A DNA stretch of 64,000 nucleotides from assembly GCA_900073065.1 (NCBI GenBank), contig FJOG01000016.1, positions 852,461-916,460 of the forward strand. Reading direction: 5' to 3'. This document shows positions 34,306 through 46,367 of the stretch, in pieces. The DNA comes from Phialocephala subalpina. Lineage: Eukaryota; Ascomycota; Leotiomycetes; Helotiales; Mollisiaceae. Every line of letters begins with the position of its first letter. Position 1 is the stretch's first letter. The notes under the pieces are model-generated. The model was not told the origin of the DNA, did not search any database, and saw only the letters and a program-made list of their open reading frames with translations. The translations under genes and the position numbers were made by a program.

Positions 34306-36177
34306 ATGCCGAGTCGCAAACTGTGGGTAGCATTGCCCCTCATATTTGCTAGCTTCTGCTCCATCCGCACGCCCTCAGCCGCATACAGTGCCAGCAGTTT
34401 GGCAGAGGGCCAGACTCTAGCGTCTCCGTTTCCATATCAATTCCCAGTATTCCAAGATGGCCCGTCTGCGGATGAAACAGATTTCCCAATTCCTCTCTGC
34501 AATAACTTCAAGCTCGAAGAAGCTTCCATCGACCAGCTCCAAGACGCCATGTCCGATGGCAAATTAACCTCAGTCCAGATAGTGGAATGCTACTTGCAAA
34601 GAGTCCACCAAGTCGACCAGTATCTGAGGTAAGTAAGGACATTCATATGACGACCATAGCTAACAATGTCCAGAGCAATCATGGAAATTAACCCCGACGC
34701 CCTCTCCATCTCCGCATCTCTCGACCTCGAACGCACACAAGGCCACATCCGCGGTCCACTCCACGGCATCCCCTTCCTCGCCAAAGACAACATCGCGACT
34801 AAAGACAAGATGGAAACAACAGCCGGATCATGGGCGTTGTTAGGCTCCATCGTACCAAGAGATGCATATGTGGTTCATAAGCTGCGGCAAACTGGAGCTG
34901 TGTTGATGGGACATGCTGCAATGAGTGAGTGGGCAGACATGAGGTCAAACTTGTACTCGGAAGGATATTCCCCTCGAGGAGGGCAATGCCGATCCCCGTA
35001 CAACTTCACAGTCAACCCTGGAGGGAGCAGTTCCGGGAGTGCAGTAGCTGTGACTGCGAATATGGTCACGTTCTCTCTAGGAACCGAAACAGATGGCAGC
35101 ATCACAAATCCCGCAGACAGGAACGCATTAGTAGGCATCAAACCCACACTAGGCCTAACATCTCGAGACGGGTAAGTACATCAGTCTTCCATGAATTCAG
35201 CTAACAAAACCAGCACCATTCCCTCATCCCACAACCTTGACACAATCGGTTGCTTCGCCCGCACCGTCAGAGACGCAACTTACTGCCTGGACGCCATCTA
35301 CGGCCCAGATCCTGACGACAACTACACCCTTAACCAAGTCACTCCACTGCACGGCTACACACCATTTCTCGCCACCTCATCCGTCCTCAAAGACGCAAAA
35401 TTCGGCATCCCTTGGCTCTCATTCTGGCAATACGCCTCCCCGTCCCAAAAGTCCCACTTATCCAGCTTCCTCTCCTTGATAGAATCAGCCGGAGCAACGA
35501 TAATAAACAACACCGAGCTCCCCTCCCGTAACCAAATCATCCCTCCTTATGGCTGGGACTGGGATTACGGCTCTGTCCGCGGGTATCCAAATGAATCGAC
35601 ATACACCGTCGCGAAGGTAGATTTCTACAACGACATCGGCCGCTACTTGTCCGAGCTAAACAACAGTGATATACGTTCCCTCGAAGATATTGTGAGATAT
35701 AATGTTGAGAATGTTGGTGAAGAAGGAGGGATTCCTGGCGTGCATCCGGCGTTTAAATCTGGTCAAGATGGATTTCTCGCTTCGATGGTTGCGAAAGGTG
35801 TTATGGATGAGACATATTGGCAAGCGTTATCGTATATTCGTCGAATGTCGAGAGAGGAAGGTATAGACGCCGCTCTTTTCAATAAAGGAGATAGACTAGA
35901 TGCGTTGTTGGTTCCGAGCGATGTGAGGCAGGGTTATAATGTTGCTGCGATGGCGGGGTATCCGGTGGTTACGATTCCGGGGGGCATCAATGCTACGAGC
36001 GCGATGCCGTACGGTCTTGCGTTGATGGGTACAGCTTGGAGTGAGGGGGAGTTGATCAAATTGGCAAGTGCTATCGAGGATGTGGCGAGGGGTACTGTAT
36101 TTGACAGGCAAAGCGTGTGGATGAAGCCACGTTGGTGGGGCTATAGGAGGAAGAATGTGCCGGTGGAAGAATTTTGA
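34306..36177 (+). CDS. Secreted amidase-signature-family enzyme
   Basis: Exons 34306-34628, 34674-35171 and 35214-36177 join in frame and encode about 594 aa. An N-terminal hydrophobic stretch after Met-Pro-Ser-Arg-Lys looks like a signal peptide cleaved near residue 27. The Ser-cisSer-Lys triad is complete: Lys145 in Phe-Leu-Ala-Lys-Asp-Asn, the cis-serine Ser226 in Gly-Gly-Ser-Ser-Ser-Gly, and the nucleophile Ser250 in Thr-Asp-Gly-Ser-Ile-Thr. The 24-residue gap between the two serines equals that in fatty-acid amide hydrolase. Several Asn-X-Ser/Thr sites fit secretion. It should hydrolyse carboxamides outside the cell or in the vacuole. The spacing from the divergent DUF92 gene suggests shared promoter DNA but no functional link. 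Confidence 0.88.
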
Positions 36178-36443
36178 GGAGGTTGTGAGTCCCCTTAGGC
36201 TTTTCATGATTCCTGTCAATGAATTGAATGAGGTACTTGGACGAAACATCTATTACACGAAGTACAAAATATCACTAAACTAAAAGCGCAGCACGCCAAT
36301 CCATCTTCTCCCAGCTAAGTAGCCATTATCACCTCTCAAAAATCTGTTCATGCGTCTTTAAATTTGATTCACCTAGCGACCCGGAGTTTTCAGTCATCTT
36401 CTATGTTGAAGGACTTGGGCAAGATATTAGTCAAATCATCTAC

Positions 36444-39400
36444 TTAGAAAGGAGTCTGAGTCATGTGCTTACCTGCTACTCTGAACCCCAAATCAGCATC
36501 AGTGAGAAGCTTTTCCTCGTCACTTGAAGGCTCTCTTCCATCATCACTAGGAAGCTTCTCCGCCTTCGCCGTCTTCTCTTTTTTGGCTTTTCCGTCCTTC
36601 TTAGGCTTTTTGTCTTTCTTGCCCTTGCTGCTCTTTTTCGCATCCTCATTCTCAATATCAGAACCAGTCGCCTTAGCCTTTCCCTTATCTTTCTTCGCCT
36701 TCTTAGGCTTCTTGACTATTCTCGCAGAAAGACCAGAGCCAGCGGACGACCCAGAGGCGGTCCTTCTCTTCCGTCCACCACCACCATACCCTTCTCTCGT
36801 CTTCGCCACAATCGGCAAGGTATCATACGCCACCCATTCAGAAACAGCCTCTCTCTCCTCCTCCAACAAATGAGCTCTATACCTATCCGCTTCCCTCAAC
36901 ACCTCCGCAGCAGCAATATGATCATCGCTGTAATACAAAATCAAGAAATTCCAGAAATTCGCCTCAGCTGTAAAGCCCAATCTTTCTTCTTGAGTTGCTT
37001 GCGGGGAGAAGGAAGACACCATTTCTAACGCTGTGGTGGAGGCTTGGATCGCGGTCTGGAGATCGCCTTCTACGAAGCCGGTTTGGGCGCGGAGAGAGAT
37101 GATGAAGTTTAATTCGGTGCGGGCCCGGAGGATTGCGAGCTCGACTTCTTGGATGGAGTAGACGGGGTCGTTGGGATCGTGGGCTGGTGCGATGGGAGGG
37201 TCAGTGAGGGGTTCTGGCTCGTCTATCATCATTTTATTAGTTTTCTTGCGCGCGGTTGAATGGGAGGGGGAGCGGGGGGGAGAGAATTTACCGTCTGATC
37301 CCAAAGCTGGGAACGGAATATTTGCTTGATCGAGTAGGAGTTGGTGGACTCGCGTCAAAGCGTCCGTGCGTCGATTTTGGTCGCGGTATGCTTCTAGTCG
37401 TCGCTTCTGCTCGTCGTATCTCCGCTTCTCTCTCGCAGCCACGGCTCTCAATTTCTCTACTTCCTCGACAGCAACAGGCTCTGGACTACCAGATCTATTA
37501 TTGAGGATCTCAATCTGCTGATTGAGGGCTGTGATCTGAGCTCTTAGACGTTCAATTTCTTCGGTACATCGCTGTAATGCAATAGCCGAGGAACCATCTG
37601 GTAGATACAAGTTCGCGAGGAGATCTTTGAGGTAATCGATTTGCAATTGTGCCCGTTCAAGGGTGTCTTCGTCTTCCTGAAGATCCAGGTTCTCATCCTG
37701 CAATCGTTTGATTTCGGCTTTCAACTTCTTTATCTCAGCAGAAGAGCCATTTGCAACGGCGGCTTGGAGTCCTTCGTTGATGGTGGTTAGTTCGTCGACT
37801 CGTGCATGTGCGGATTGGAGGTGTTTGGTGAATTTTGCTAGATTTCCTTGAGAGGCGGAGAGTTCGGCTTCAAGGCGGGAGACTTCTGATACGCAATTTG
37901 GGAGGGCTTTGGCGTCTGATGATTCAGAAGCGTTACCTTTCGCAGCAGATAACTCGCGTTCAAGTCGCGCGACTGTCTCGTTACATTGTTGGAGAGCGTC
38001 TGCATCAAGTGGTGAAGTAGTAGGCTTGGCTTTCTCGACTGCCAACTCGTCTTGCGAGGCTGTGAGTTCAGCCTCTAATCGCTCGACCTCGGAGGTGCAT
38101 TTTTGTAGAGCTTTTGCATCTGGCGACCCAGCAGCACTGGTTTTCGCAGCAGCCAACTCCTTTTCAAGTCGTGCTACTTCAGCTTCCACTCGTGCGACTA
38201 CTGAATTGATTTTCTGGACGTCTTTGGCATCCGGTGTGTTTGCTTTCTCAGCAGCTAACTCTCTTTCAAGCCTCGCGACTGTCTCGTTGCATTGTTGCAA
38301 AGCTGTAGCATTTGCAGCTGAGCTAGTTGCTGCCTTAGCTGCAGCGAGCTCTTTTTTAAGTCTCGCAACCTCACTCGCGAGCCTTTGAACCTGATTCTGC
38401 GCAGTTACTAACTTTCCTTCCTCAACTGTCAATCTCTTGATCACTTTCTGCAGTCTCACAATTTCATTAGAAAGCTGGTCAATATGATTCTTCAATCCAA
38501 CAACCTGTCCCTCGAACTCCGAAAGCTCGGCAACATGTAGTTGTAAGCGTGCGATTTCATCTTTAGCTCTAGATAGATCTTCGGTAGGAGAAGAAGCGAG
38601 TTCTCGTTCTGCGTCAGCGACTTGGGAACGGAGATCTGCAATGACGGATTCGAGGTCAGGGCCGCCGATTTCGGCTTTGAGGGACTTGAAGAGGGAGTTG
38701 TCGCTTGAGGATTGCTCATCAAGGATGGCTTGGAGACGTGCGACTTCTGCGTTGCAGTCGTCCAAAGCAGTTTGGTCTATGGTGGCGAGGTGGGACACAA
38801 GGGCAGACTTCTGGGATTTGAGGTCTTTGATCTCAGCTTCTAGATAGGCCACGAGTCCATTCCTGGTATCGATAGCGGCTTGCTTGTTCTTGTTGTCATC
38901 TTGTTCTTCTCGGAGCTTCCTTTCGAGACCTGACAGCTCAGTTTGGAGTCGGTTGGTCTTTAAGATGCGGGTATTTAGTTGTGCTTCTAAATCTGCAATT
39001 TTGAGTTCCAAATCATCGACAATCTCAGCCCAGTTGTCGGGAGCAGCTTGATTGCTGGTTTTCTTGGCCCCTAAGGCAATGATATCCCGCTCAGCTTGTT
39101 GTAGTTTCCTTACGAGGTCTTCGATCTCGAGATTGAGTTGTTTGACTTCGTCGTTGCAGTCATCAAGGGGTTTGTTGTCTGGTGGTCCGGAGGGTCCGGA
39201 GCCAGCGAGCTTCTTCTGAAGGTCTGCAATTTGGGCTCTGAGTCGGTCAATTTCCTCGTTGGCGGCTTTGACGATTTCACTTTCGTCGCCGTCGGATGAC
39301 GATCCATCGCTTGCTGCTTTGGCGGCGGCAAGCTGTGCTTCAAGTTCTGTGATCTTGGCTTGCAGTCTGGCCACTTCCTTTTCGCTTTCGCTGATAGCCG

Positions 39401-42400
39401 CCCTAGTCTGCTCTATGGTTTGCATAGCACTCGCAATTGTACCTTCCTTGATAGCGAGCCGGCCATATAACTCGACGAAGGTATCGTCGGCCTTGTCCCT
39501 AGCATTAGACTGTATTCTCTTCTGTTTCTTGATTTCTTTGAGAGCTTCCTTGTTTGCTTCCATTTCTTCTTTCAATTCCCACTCCTTGAGGGCGAACTGT
39601 GTTCTAGCTTCCTCTAACTTCCGGGTGATCTCGATCAGTTGATCATTTTCACTCTTGGCAGCAAGGTCTTGGAGCTCCTGCTTCAATTTTGCGACGAGCG
39701 CAGACATCTCGTTCAGCTGTTGGCCATGTTTCGCTTGGTCGTCCTCTTCTTTGTGCTCCAATTTAACTAGATCCTCCTCTCTTTGTGCTACGGCAATTTT
39801 CATTGCTTCGTATGCTTGCCCCCATTTGTCTGCTTCACGGTTTGCAGCGTTTAATCTATCTACCATATCGTTGAATGCAACCGTTGCATCTTCTAAATCA
39901 GTCGTTGCATCGATTTCTTTTTGCTGGGACTTCTGTAAATTTTCATTCGTCTGCGCATTGATTCTTTGGAGGAACTCAATGTTTCTGCTCGCACGGGTCA
40001 ATGTATCCTTCAATCCTTCGATCTCTTTCTCAAGTTCTGCGATCTTTTCCGTGAGTGGTCCCGAAGCCTCATTCAGGTCCTTGATCGTTGCCTTGAGTTT
40101 CTTGACTTCCTCGTTGCACTCCTCGAGTTCTGTGATCTTTTCCGTCAGTGGTTCGGAGGCCTCATTCAAATATTTGATCTCCCTCTTGAGTTTTTTGACT
40201 TCCGCGTTGCACTCTTCGAGCTCATCTTTCTCTTCTTGAAGCAAACCACGAGCTTTGAGCTCGTCTTCCTGGTATTTGACTTGATTCTTGAATCCCTCGA
40301 GTTCGCTGTCCAGTTCTGCGATTCTTTGACGCAATGTTTTGCTATCATCTGGGTCAGGGACAACTTGTCTGGCTGCATCTAACAGTTGCTTCAGTCTGTT
40401 AATATTAGCTTGAAGTTTATCGGTCTCGGCTTTGTTCTTGTCTGCACACTCTTCCTCGGTTAACAACCCATCGGTGTTGGCTACTTGCGAGCTAGTGGTC
40501 TTTGCTGCTTCAAGATCTGACTCTAGTTGGGTGACCTGAGATCGTAACTTCTCAAGCTGAGTTCTTTCGTTGGCGTCTAAGCGCTTGTAACCTTCTAGTC
40601 TGGCTTCCATTTGGTCATGGGCCGCAACTGCTTCGGCTACATCCCTCTCGAGCTTAGCTATCTGAGATTCCAACTTGTCATTCTGAGCTTTATTTTGCAG
40701 CGCACAAGCTATGAGGGTGATCTTCCCGTTACTCGTTGACTTAGCTTCTTCCTCGAATTGTAATGCCTGGGCCGCCAATTCGTTGGTGTATTCTATTCTC
40801 TGAGCATCCAATGCATCTTTGGTATCCTGGAGTGTCTTCTCCAAGTCCTGCAGTGCATCCAGATATTTCTTCTCCTCCTTGCCCCAAGCTTCTCGGTATT
40901 TCGCATTACATTCCTCGTTCGTCAATGTCTTGATGCCAGGAGTTAGCTTGGCTGCTTCGACAAGGTTCCTCAGTTGTTCGTTCTCTTCGCCGAGCTCTTT
41001 GTTATCTTCTTGCCATTTCTTCAAATCTTCAGCTGCGAGGTCCATGCTGATCATACCCAACATGTCAGTTTCGAGCTTCTTGATCTGGGCTTTCAGATCT
41101 TCGACCTCGGCCTTGTGTTTCTGAGCACATTCATCTTCGGTCAAAGTCTTGGAGCCAAGACCAATTAATTGTTGTCTCAAGGTGTTGATTTCTCCTTGTA
41201 GAACTGCTTGGGCCTTGTCGTTGTTTTCTTGCGTAGACTTGTTCTCGGTGCCAGCTGTTTGGATCTGAGCTTGTAGAGCCGCGATATCTTGCTTCAGTCT
41301 CTCGATCTCAGCTATCAAGGTGGTTATTTGAGCGTCGCGGTCCGCTTTCTCCTTGGAGTCATCTCCAAGAGATTTTTTCTCGGTCTTGGCAGTGCTGAGT
41401 TGCTCCTTCAGATCCATGATGTCTTGCTTCAACTGTTCAATATCGGCTGCTAGTGTGGCCTTCTGAGCATCGCACTCTGATGTTGTCAAGGTCTTCTCGT
41501 GAGCGGTCTTGAGTTGATTCTTGAGGTCATTGATCTGCTTATTCAACTTATCGAGTGCACTATTTCCGGAGAAAGAACCAGCTTCGAGATCAGCGTTGTG
41601 CTTGTGAAGCCCCTCGATTACCAGATTGAGATTATTTGCGACTTCTTCAGTGCGCTCTTCACAATCCTTGTTTGTGATCAAGTAAGTATCATCGAGCGCT
41701 TGGATGAACTCTTCGAGCTCATCAATTCGAGCTTCAATAGATTTTTCTTCTGCATCATCGGCGTATTGCGAGTTTCTGAGTCGCTCCTTGAGCTCGGTGA
41801 TCTCGGCATCGAATGCTGTTATTCGAGTTTTATGGTTCTCTAAAATAAGATCTCTGACCTTCCCGGCGCTGTTAAGCTCCAGTATTCTTGCCGCTAATGC
41901 GTTTCTCTCTCCTTGAAGTTTGGCAATGGACTGATCTCTACTCCCGATAGCAGTTCTAGCAGCTGTAAGTTGACGCTTAAACTGGGCTTTCTCCTCCTCG
42001 CATTGCTCCTGTGGGATCTTCCCATTAGCTTCGTCCTTGAGCTTCTCAAGCTCTGCTTTGAAGCCATCTTTTTCAGTCTGGAGAGTATCGTTCTGTTGCT
42101 TGTCGGTTGCAGCATCTTGTTTGAGCTTCTGAATTTCTGCCTGTAATCCATTGTTATCGTTTGCAAGGCTTGCAGTTTGTGTTTCCAATTGTTTGATTTT
42201 GTCAATGTAGTCTTTCATATCCGCTTCACTGAATTGTTTATCGGTGCGCCTCTCCTTGAGTTCCTTGGCTTGGACCATTAGATTCTTATTGAGTGTAATA
42301 TTGAGTTCGGTCAGTCTCACTATGTGCTGTTTCATCTCCATAGGGTTGTCCCTGGAGGTATCGAGCGCTGCATTGATGGCTTTCGTGGCTAGCGCTACGA

Positions 42401-44181
42401 TTGCATTGCATTCGCTGTCTTTGTCAAGGTCCCTGGCCGCGTGTCTAAAAGCCGAAACATCTAGATGGAGCTGATAGAAGTTAGTTATTATCATCATACA
42501 GGAAGGTGGCGTCGAGGTGATATTAGCGTACCGGTGGGGGCATGGCCCATTTAGGACCTCCTGGTTTTCCTCCTGGAGGTAGCTTCGTTCCCGGGTAGTT
42601 TGGTTCTTGGATATCTTCTTCTTCAGACCCCTCATTGGAAGATTCGGCGAAGTCATAATTATTTTCTCCCTTCTCTGGTACTTTACTCTTGTCCACAGGA
42701 GATTTCTTGTTATCGTCACTATCGTCGACCTTTCCTTCTTCCTTCTCCTCCAGTTTTTTGACACGTTCGCTGCCGTGGTTTTCATCGTCTTGATCATCGT
42801 TGTCTTCACCGCTCCCGTTGCCCCCAGAAGAGTTATCGCTGCTGTTCTTCCTGGAAGGGGGAAGAGGAGTAGGTCCACCTGAGCCACCAGCTGTCTTGGA
42901 GGCCGCGGCCTTCAACGCCGCCAAGAACCTGACATTATCCGACTGGTACCTCGCCAGTGACTCCCTCTCATTCTGTAGAATATCGACAGTCTCTTGGATA
43001 GGCGTCTCAGATGTATCATTGGACAGCACATAGACCTTTCCTGGTAACGGCTTTGTATGATTTTTACTTCTCCCATTAAACAAACCGCCTGCAGTATCAT
43101 CATTGGCGGGAGGCGTATGGCTGCCTTCACTTGTGTCGGACTTGTCAGATTCTACATCAGATAGGTTCTCCGCACTGAAGCCTGGGCCACTCCTGATGGC
43201 CTGGATCGCTTCACTGTCAGCACTGCCAGCAGACGCGGTTGGAGAGGGAGTTGTGCGGACTATTTCCGTGTCATTGGAGTCGTTAGTCTTGCCTGGACTA
43301 GTACTTGCTCCCGTTGTGCTCGAGCCGCCGACTGTACCAGGTGTTAAAGCACCAGTTCCACTGGTTGACGCACCTCCAGGTGTCCTAGGCGGTGTGAAAC
43401 CAACTGTTTTACCTGATGAGGGAGCACTTAATGGGCCACCCGGTGTAGTGAGGGGTGGCGTGGGCGGTGGGCCGCCAGGTGTCCTAGCTGGTGTCTGAAC
43501 AAGTGGCTTACTCGGTGATCCTGGAGGCGAGGGGGAAGGCGAGGTTCCTTTACCACCAGCCATCTTTTCGATCTCAACGATAAAAGGACCAAACTTAGGT
43601 GGTGAAGTGGAACGTTTTGGGAATGCAAACTTGCTGAGTTTCTTGATTATTGTGTTCGGACTATCCTGTATGCCCGTAGGTGGAGAAGAGGGTGGTTTGG
43701 GGAACTTGCTGAGAAGTTTGTCTAAGGATTTCTCGGCAGAGCTCTTTCGGATTAGAGATAAAGGAGCTACAGCGGGGTCGTCGGGGAGTTCAAAAGGTAT
43801 AGTACTGGCGGTCTGGAGTTTCTCCTGTAGGCTCTTGGGCACGTTCTTTTTACCGAAAGAAAGTGGTGCAACAATGTCTTCTTCTACACCCTTTGAGGTG
43901 TCCTTTTTACCAAAAGATAATGGTGCGACGGTGTCGTCTTTAGATGGCTCGAAATGCGATCCTCTTCTGATTGCGTCCCTGAGCCACTGCGCTTTTGGAG
44001 GGCTGGGGCTTGGAACCTGAAGTGTCTTTGGCGAGATCTCCGAGCTTCGACGCCTTGTAGGCCTTGGGGGGGTTGAAGAACGTGTTATGACTATCTGTGG
44101 GGGGTTGGAAGTCGATAGACTTCCTATTCGATCAGGATCTGGTGTTTCTGGTCTCTGGTCAGGATTTTGGCTATCTTCCAT
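36444..44181 (-). CDS. Giant coiled-coil protein with recurring cysteine motifs
   Basis: Exon 1 is 44181-42532 and exon 2 starts at 42470, joined at Pro-Pro-Pro/Leu-His-Leu. An in-frame 69-nt GTAAAT...TAG stretch (37291-37223) with a CTAAT branch site is probably another intron, giving about 2,535 aa. Residues 1-550 are low-complexity Pro/Ser/Thr with three copies of Val-Ala-Pro-Leu-Ser. Residues 560-2330 are almost continuous coiled coil. At least fifteen places repeat a Cys followed by Asn, Thr, Glu, Asp or Ala and then a Glu/Lys-rich helix, typically Leu-x-x-Cys-Asn-x-Glu-Val-x-x-Leu or Leu-Thr-x-x-Glu-Cys. After the coil comes a TPR-like helical segment, then a Lys-rich tail resembling nuclear-localisation signals. 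Automatic annotation would call it myosin- or Uso1-like, but no motor or tether domain exists. A last intron near 36460 may change the final residues. Confidence 0.75.
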
Positions 44182-44541
44182 GACCTAGCGGTCGCGTTGG
44201 TAAGTACACAGCACTTTTCAGGTACTGCCAATGGACTTGATAGGAGATATAACGGGGTTCGAAAGGTTTCAAGTGCCAATCATTGATTGTGGGTGGATTA
44301 TCTACATTGGATTGTAGTCAAGCTTCTTTGTGGGGTGAGAGTTGCTGCTTGCGGCAAGGAAGCTTCACAAAGGGCATTGATAATTTGAGCCCCCACGAGG
44401 ATTATGGGCCACAAAAATAATGAAACTCATCAGGTCGGGATGCAGGTATAAAGGATAACTCTTTGTGATCTTAGTTCTTCGTTTTCCACACCTCGAGTCC
44501 GCTTGCAGGACCTCGCTTCGCTTAATTTTACCCCACATTTC
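44182..44541. other. Intergenic region
   Basis: About 360 bases between two minus-strand genes, containing the promoter of the coiled-coil gene. No repeats or motifs were noted. Confidence 0.35.
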
Positions 44542-45039
44542 TCAACCCCTTTTCTCCCTCGCTTCCTCCTCAAGTATAGCCCTCCAATGCTTTTCGATGT
44601 CGACAGTGTACTTTTCAATCTCTAGCTGATATTCACACACCCTTCCTAATTCCTCGACCTCTCCTTCTTTATCCCTAATACTCGCAGCTCTCACTAACGT
44701 CAATTTCGCTTCTTCCCACCTCTCTACTTTCATGAGACATTTCGCACGACAAAGTTGTGCTTTTGGTTCTAGAGCGATGACATTGTAGTTTGCTGCAATT
44801 TTGACAGCATTATCGGCTTGCTGGAGTGCATTGTGGGGATTGTCGAGGGACAGCAAACATTGCGCGCGGAGGATGTGGAAATTGATTGCCTGGCGCGGTG
44901 GGATTTCGAGGGGAAGGATGAACCGGACTTGTTTATTGGTGGTTTGAGGAAGGCGACTGAAATCCTTAGGTGGTACTTTGGGACTGCGTGGTGAGGGGTT
45001 TGTGATCCGAAGGCCGAGCCGTGGTTGGGTGTTCGCCAT
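44542..45039 (-). CDS. Small TPR-like helical protein
   Basis: A single exon encodes 165 aa from an ATG at 45039. After a basic N-terminus (about 40 residues with Pro and Arg) there are paired amphipathic helices. Their pattern is Asn-Phe-His-Ile-Leu-Arg-Ala-Gln, then Ala-Leu-Gln-Gln-Ala, then Ala-Gln-Leu-Cys-Arg-Ala-Lys-Cys-Leu, then Trp-Glu-Glu-Ala-Lys-Leu, which is a tetratricopeptide-like pattern. The same spacing, starting Asn-Phe-x-Ile-x-x-x-Arg-Ala-Gln, occurs in the C-terminal domain of the giant coiled-coil protein immediately downstream on the same strand. The C-terminus is acidic and charged. No signal peptide. It may act as an adaptor, and the resemblance suggests the two genes share ancestry. 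Confidence 0.65.
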   Translation of the reverse strand: MANTQPRLGLRITNPSPRSPKVPPKDFSRLPQTTNKQVRFILPLEIPPRQAINFHILRAQCLLSLDNPHNALQQADNAVKIAANYNVIALEPKAQLCRAKCLMKVERWEEAKLTLVRAASIRDKEGEVEELGRVCEYQLEIEKYTVDIEKHWRAILEEEAREKRG

Positions 45040-46358
45040 TTTCGTTGTGGAAAAGGCTTGACTGTGGGATGAGTGACTTGTTGTGCGTTTACCCTGTTGC
45101 CTTTACTTAAGTTTGAAGGATTAATAAATAACCTGAAAAGTTGTGATACATGGCGTGTCATTTCATGTATGTCGAAGCGATCGTGTTCTGTGGCTGTTTG
45201 GCTGGGAACAAAGAAGCTGCTTCCTTTTGTTCGCCTTACCCAATCACCACTACCGAGTGAATCAAGTTTCTATGCCCAAAACTGATTGTAAGTCACAACT
45301 CAGAGCATATTTTGTCTGAATATGAGTGCTTGATAGATTTCATTAGTACCGAGGTCAATTACCACCTTCAACGAGGAAAAGACCGACGCACTAGGAGAGT
45401 TTTGCTTAGCGCCATGCGTCGTATAGTGTTAGAAGTAGAACAAACTTCATCGTGAGAAAAGCTCAGTCCAGCGACTTGAAACATAAGAACTCTTTGTCCT
45501 CCGTAAACCATATATCCAGACAAAGAAGTCTCAAGGACAAAGAATGAACTTAGTAACCTGAAATTCGAAGAAGCTTGATTAAGCCCTCATTGACATTCTC
45601 CACCGGTGCGAAATAAACGAGGCTAAATGGGATCCAGAGGAAGGGAAGACGAAGGTGGGAGCGGCACATTATGGGACTTGATTCATTTTGATCTTTTTAA
45701 CAAATGTATCTTGCATAATAGTATATAAGGTCCTCAGCTTGATATGCGAAAGGAGAAAAATAGCAAGTGAACGTGATTGCTAGCAACAAGCACAATTAGA
45801 CACCGGCGAGAAAGCATGTTCGAGGAAGACTGGAGGGGTTTACGCTGCCAGCCATGGGTTCCGCTCGATAAAGTAGCCTTGCAACGAGATCAAGTGAACG
45901 ACTATTAAGGTTTTATGATGATTCGAGTGGCTTTGGTATTGAAGCTGATGAATTAGAGACGAAGGTGGGACATGAGAAGACTCCGCACTACTGACTCAGC
46001 ATTGCTCCACGTGATAGTCTTGTCAACGAGCACAGATGACAATGCTTGCTCTGAGGTTTCCTCTCTTTCCTCTCTCTCTAGACTTTCTAGCCCTACCAAT
46101 ATCATCTAAATATCTGCTTGATTGTTCAAACAAGTGTGGCTCGAAATATACCTCAAATCACCTGAGATGCCTAGCGCACTTCCGGGCCTGAAAATGTTGC
46201 GAGACAATTTTGGATCTTCCTTCCATCAACAACATTTTGCGTATTCGAAAAGCAGTCAGCACTTCCATTTCGGCACGATTCTGACCCGTGCCGCGTATGG
46301 GTTCTCTGTTCTTGCGACCGGCACATGCGATGCCTCGAATTCATTACGAATTTTCCCT
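45040..46358. other. Intergenic region left of the transposon island
   Basis: About 1.3 kb with no gene. Only frames below 80 codons occur, with no domain signal. The sequence is of ordinary composition until the target-site duplication at 46359. Confidence 0.35.
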
Positions 46359-46367
46359 CAATGATCC

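Noticed and set aside
36463..42474. Many plus-strand Ser/Phe-rich frames within the coiled-coil gene
   Set aside because: They are antisense shadows of the Glu/Lys-rich coding strand, with Phe/Leu/Ser composition and no starts in good context.
42523..42887. Long minus-strand frame extending from the coil upstream to 42887 as an alternative start of the giant protein
   Set aside because: This overlaps the Pro/Ser-rich frame of exon 1 in another phase. The GT-AG intron 42531-42471 joins the two main frames cleanly, so the upstream extension is a shadow.
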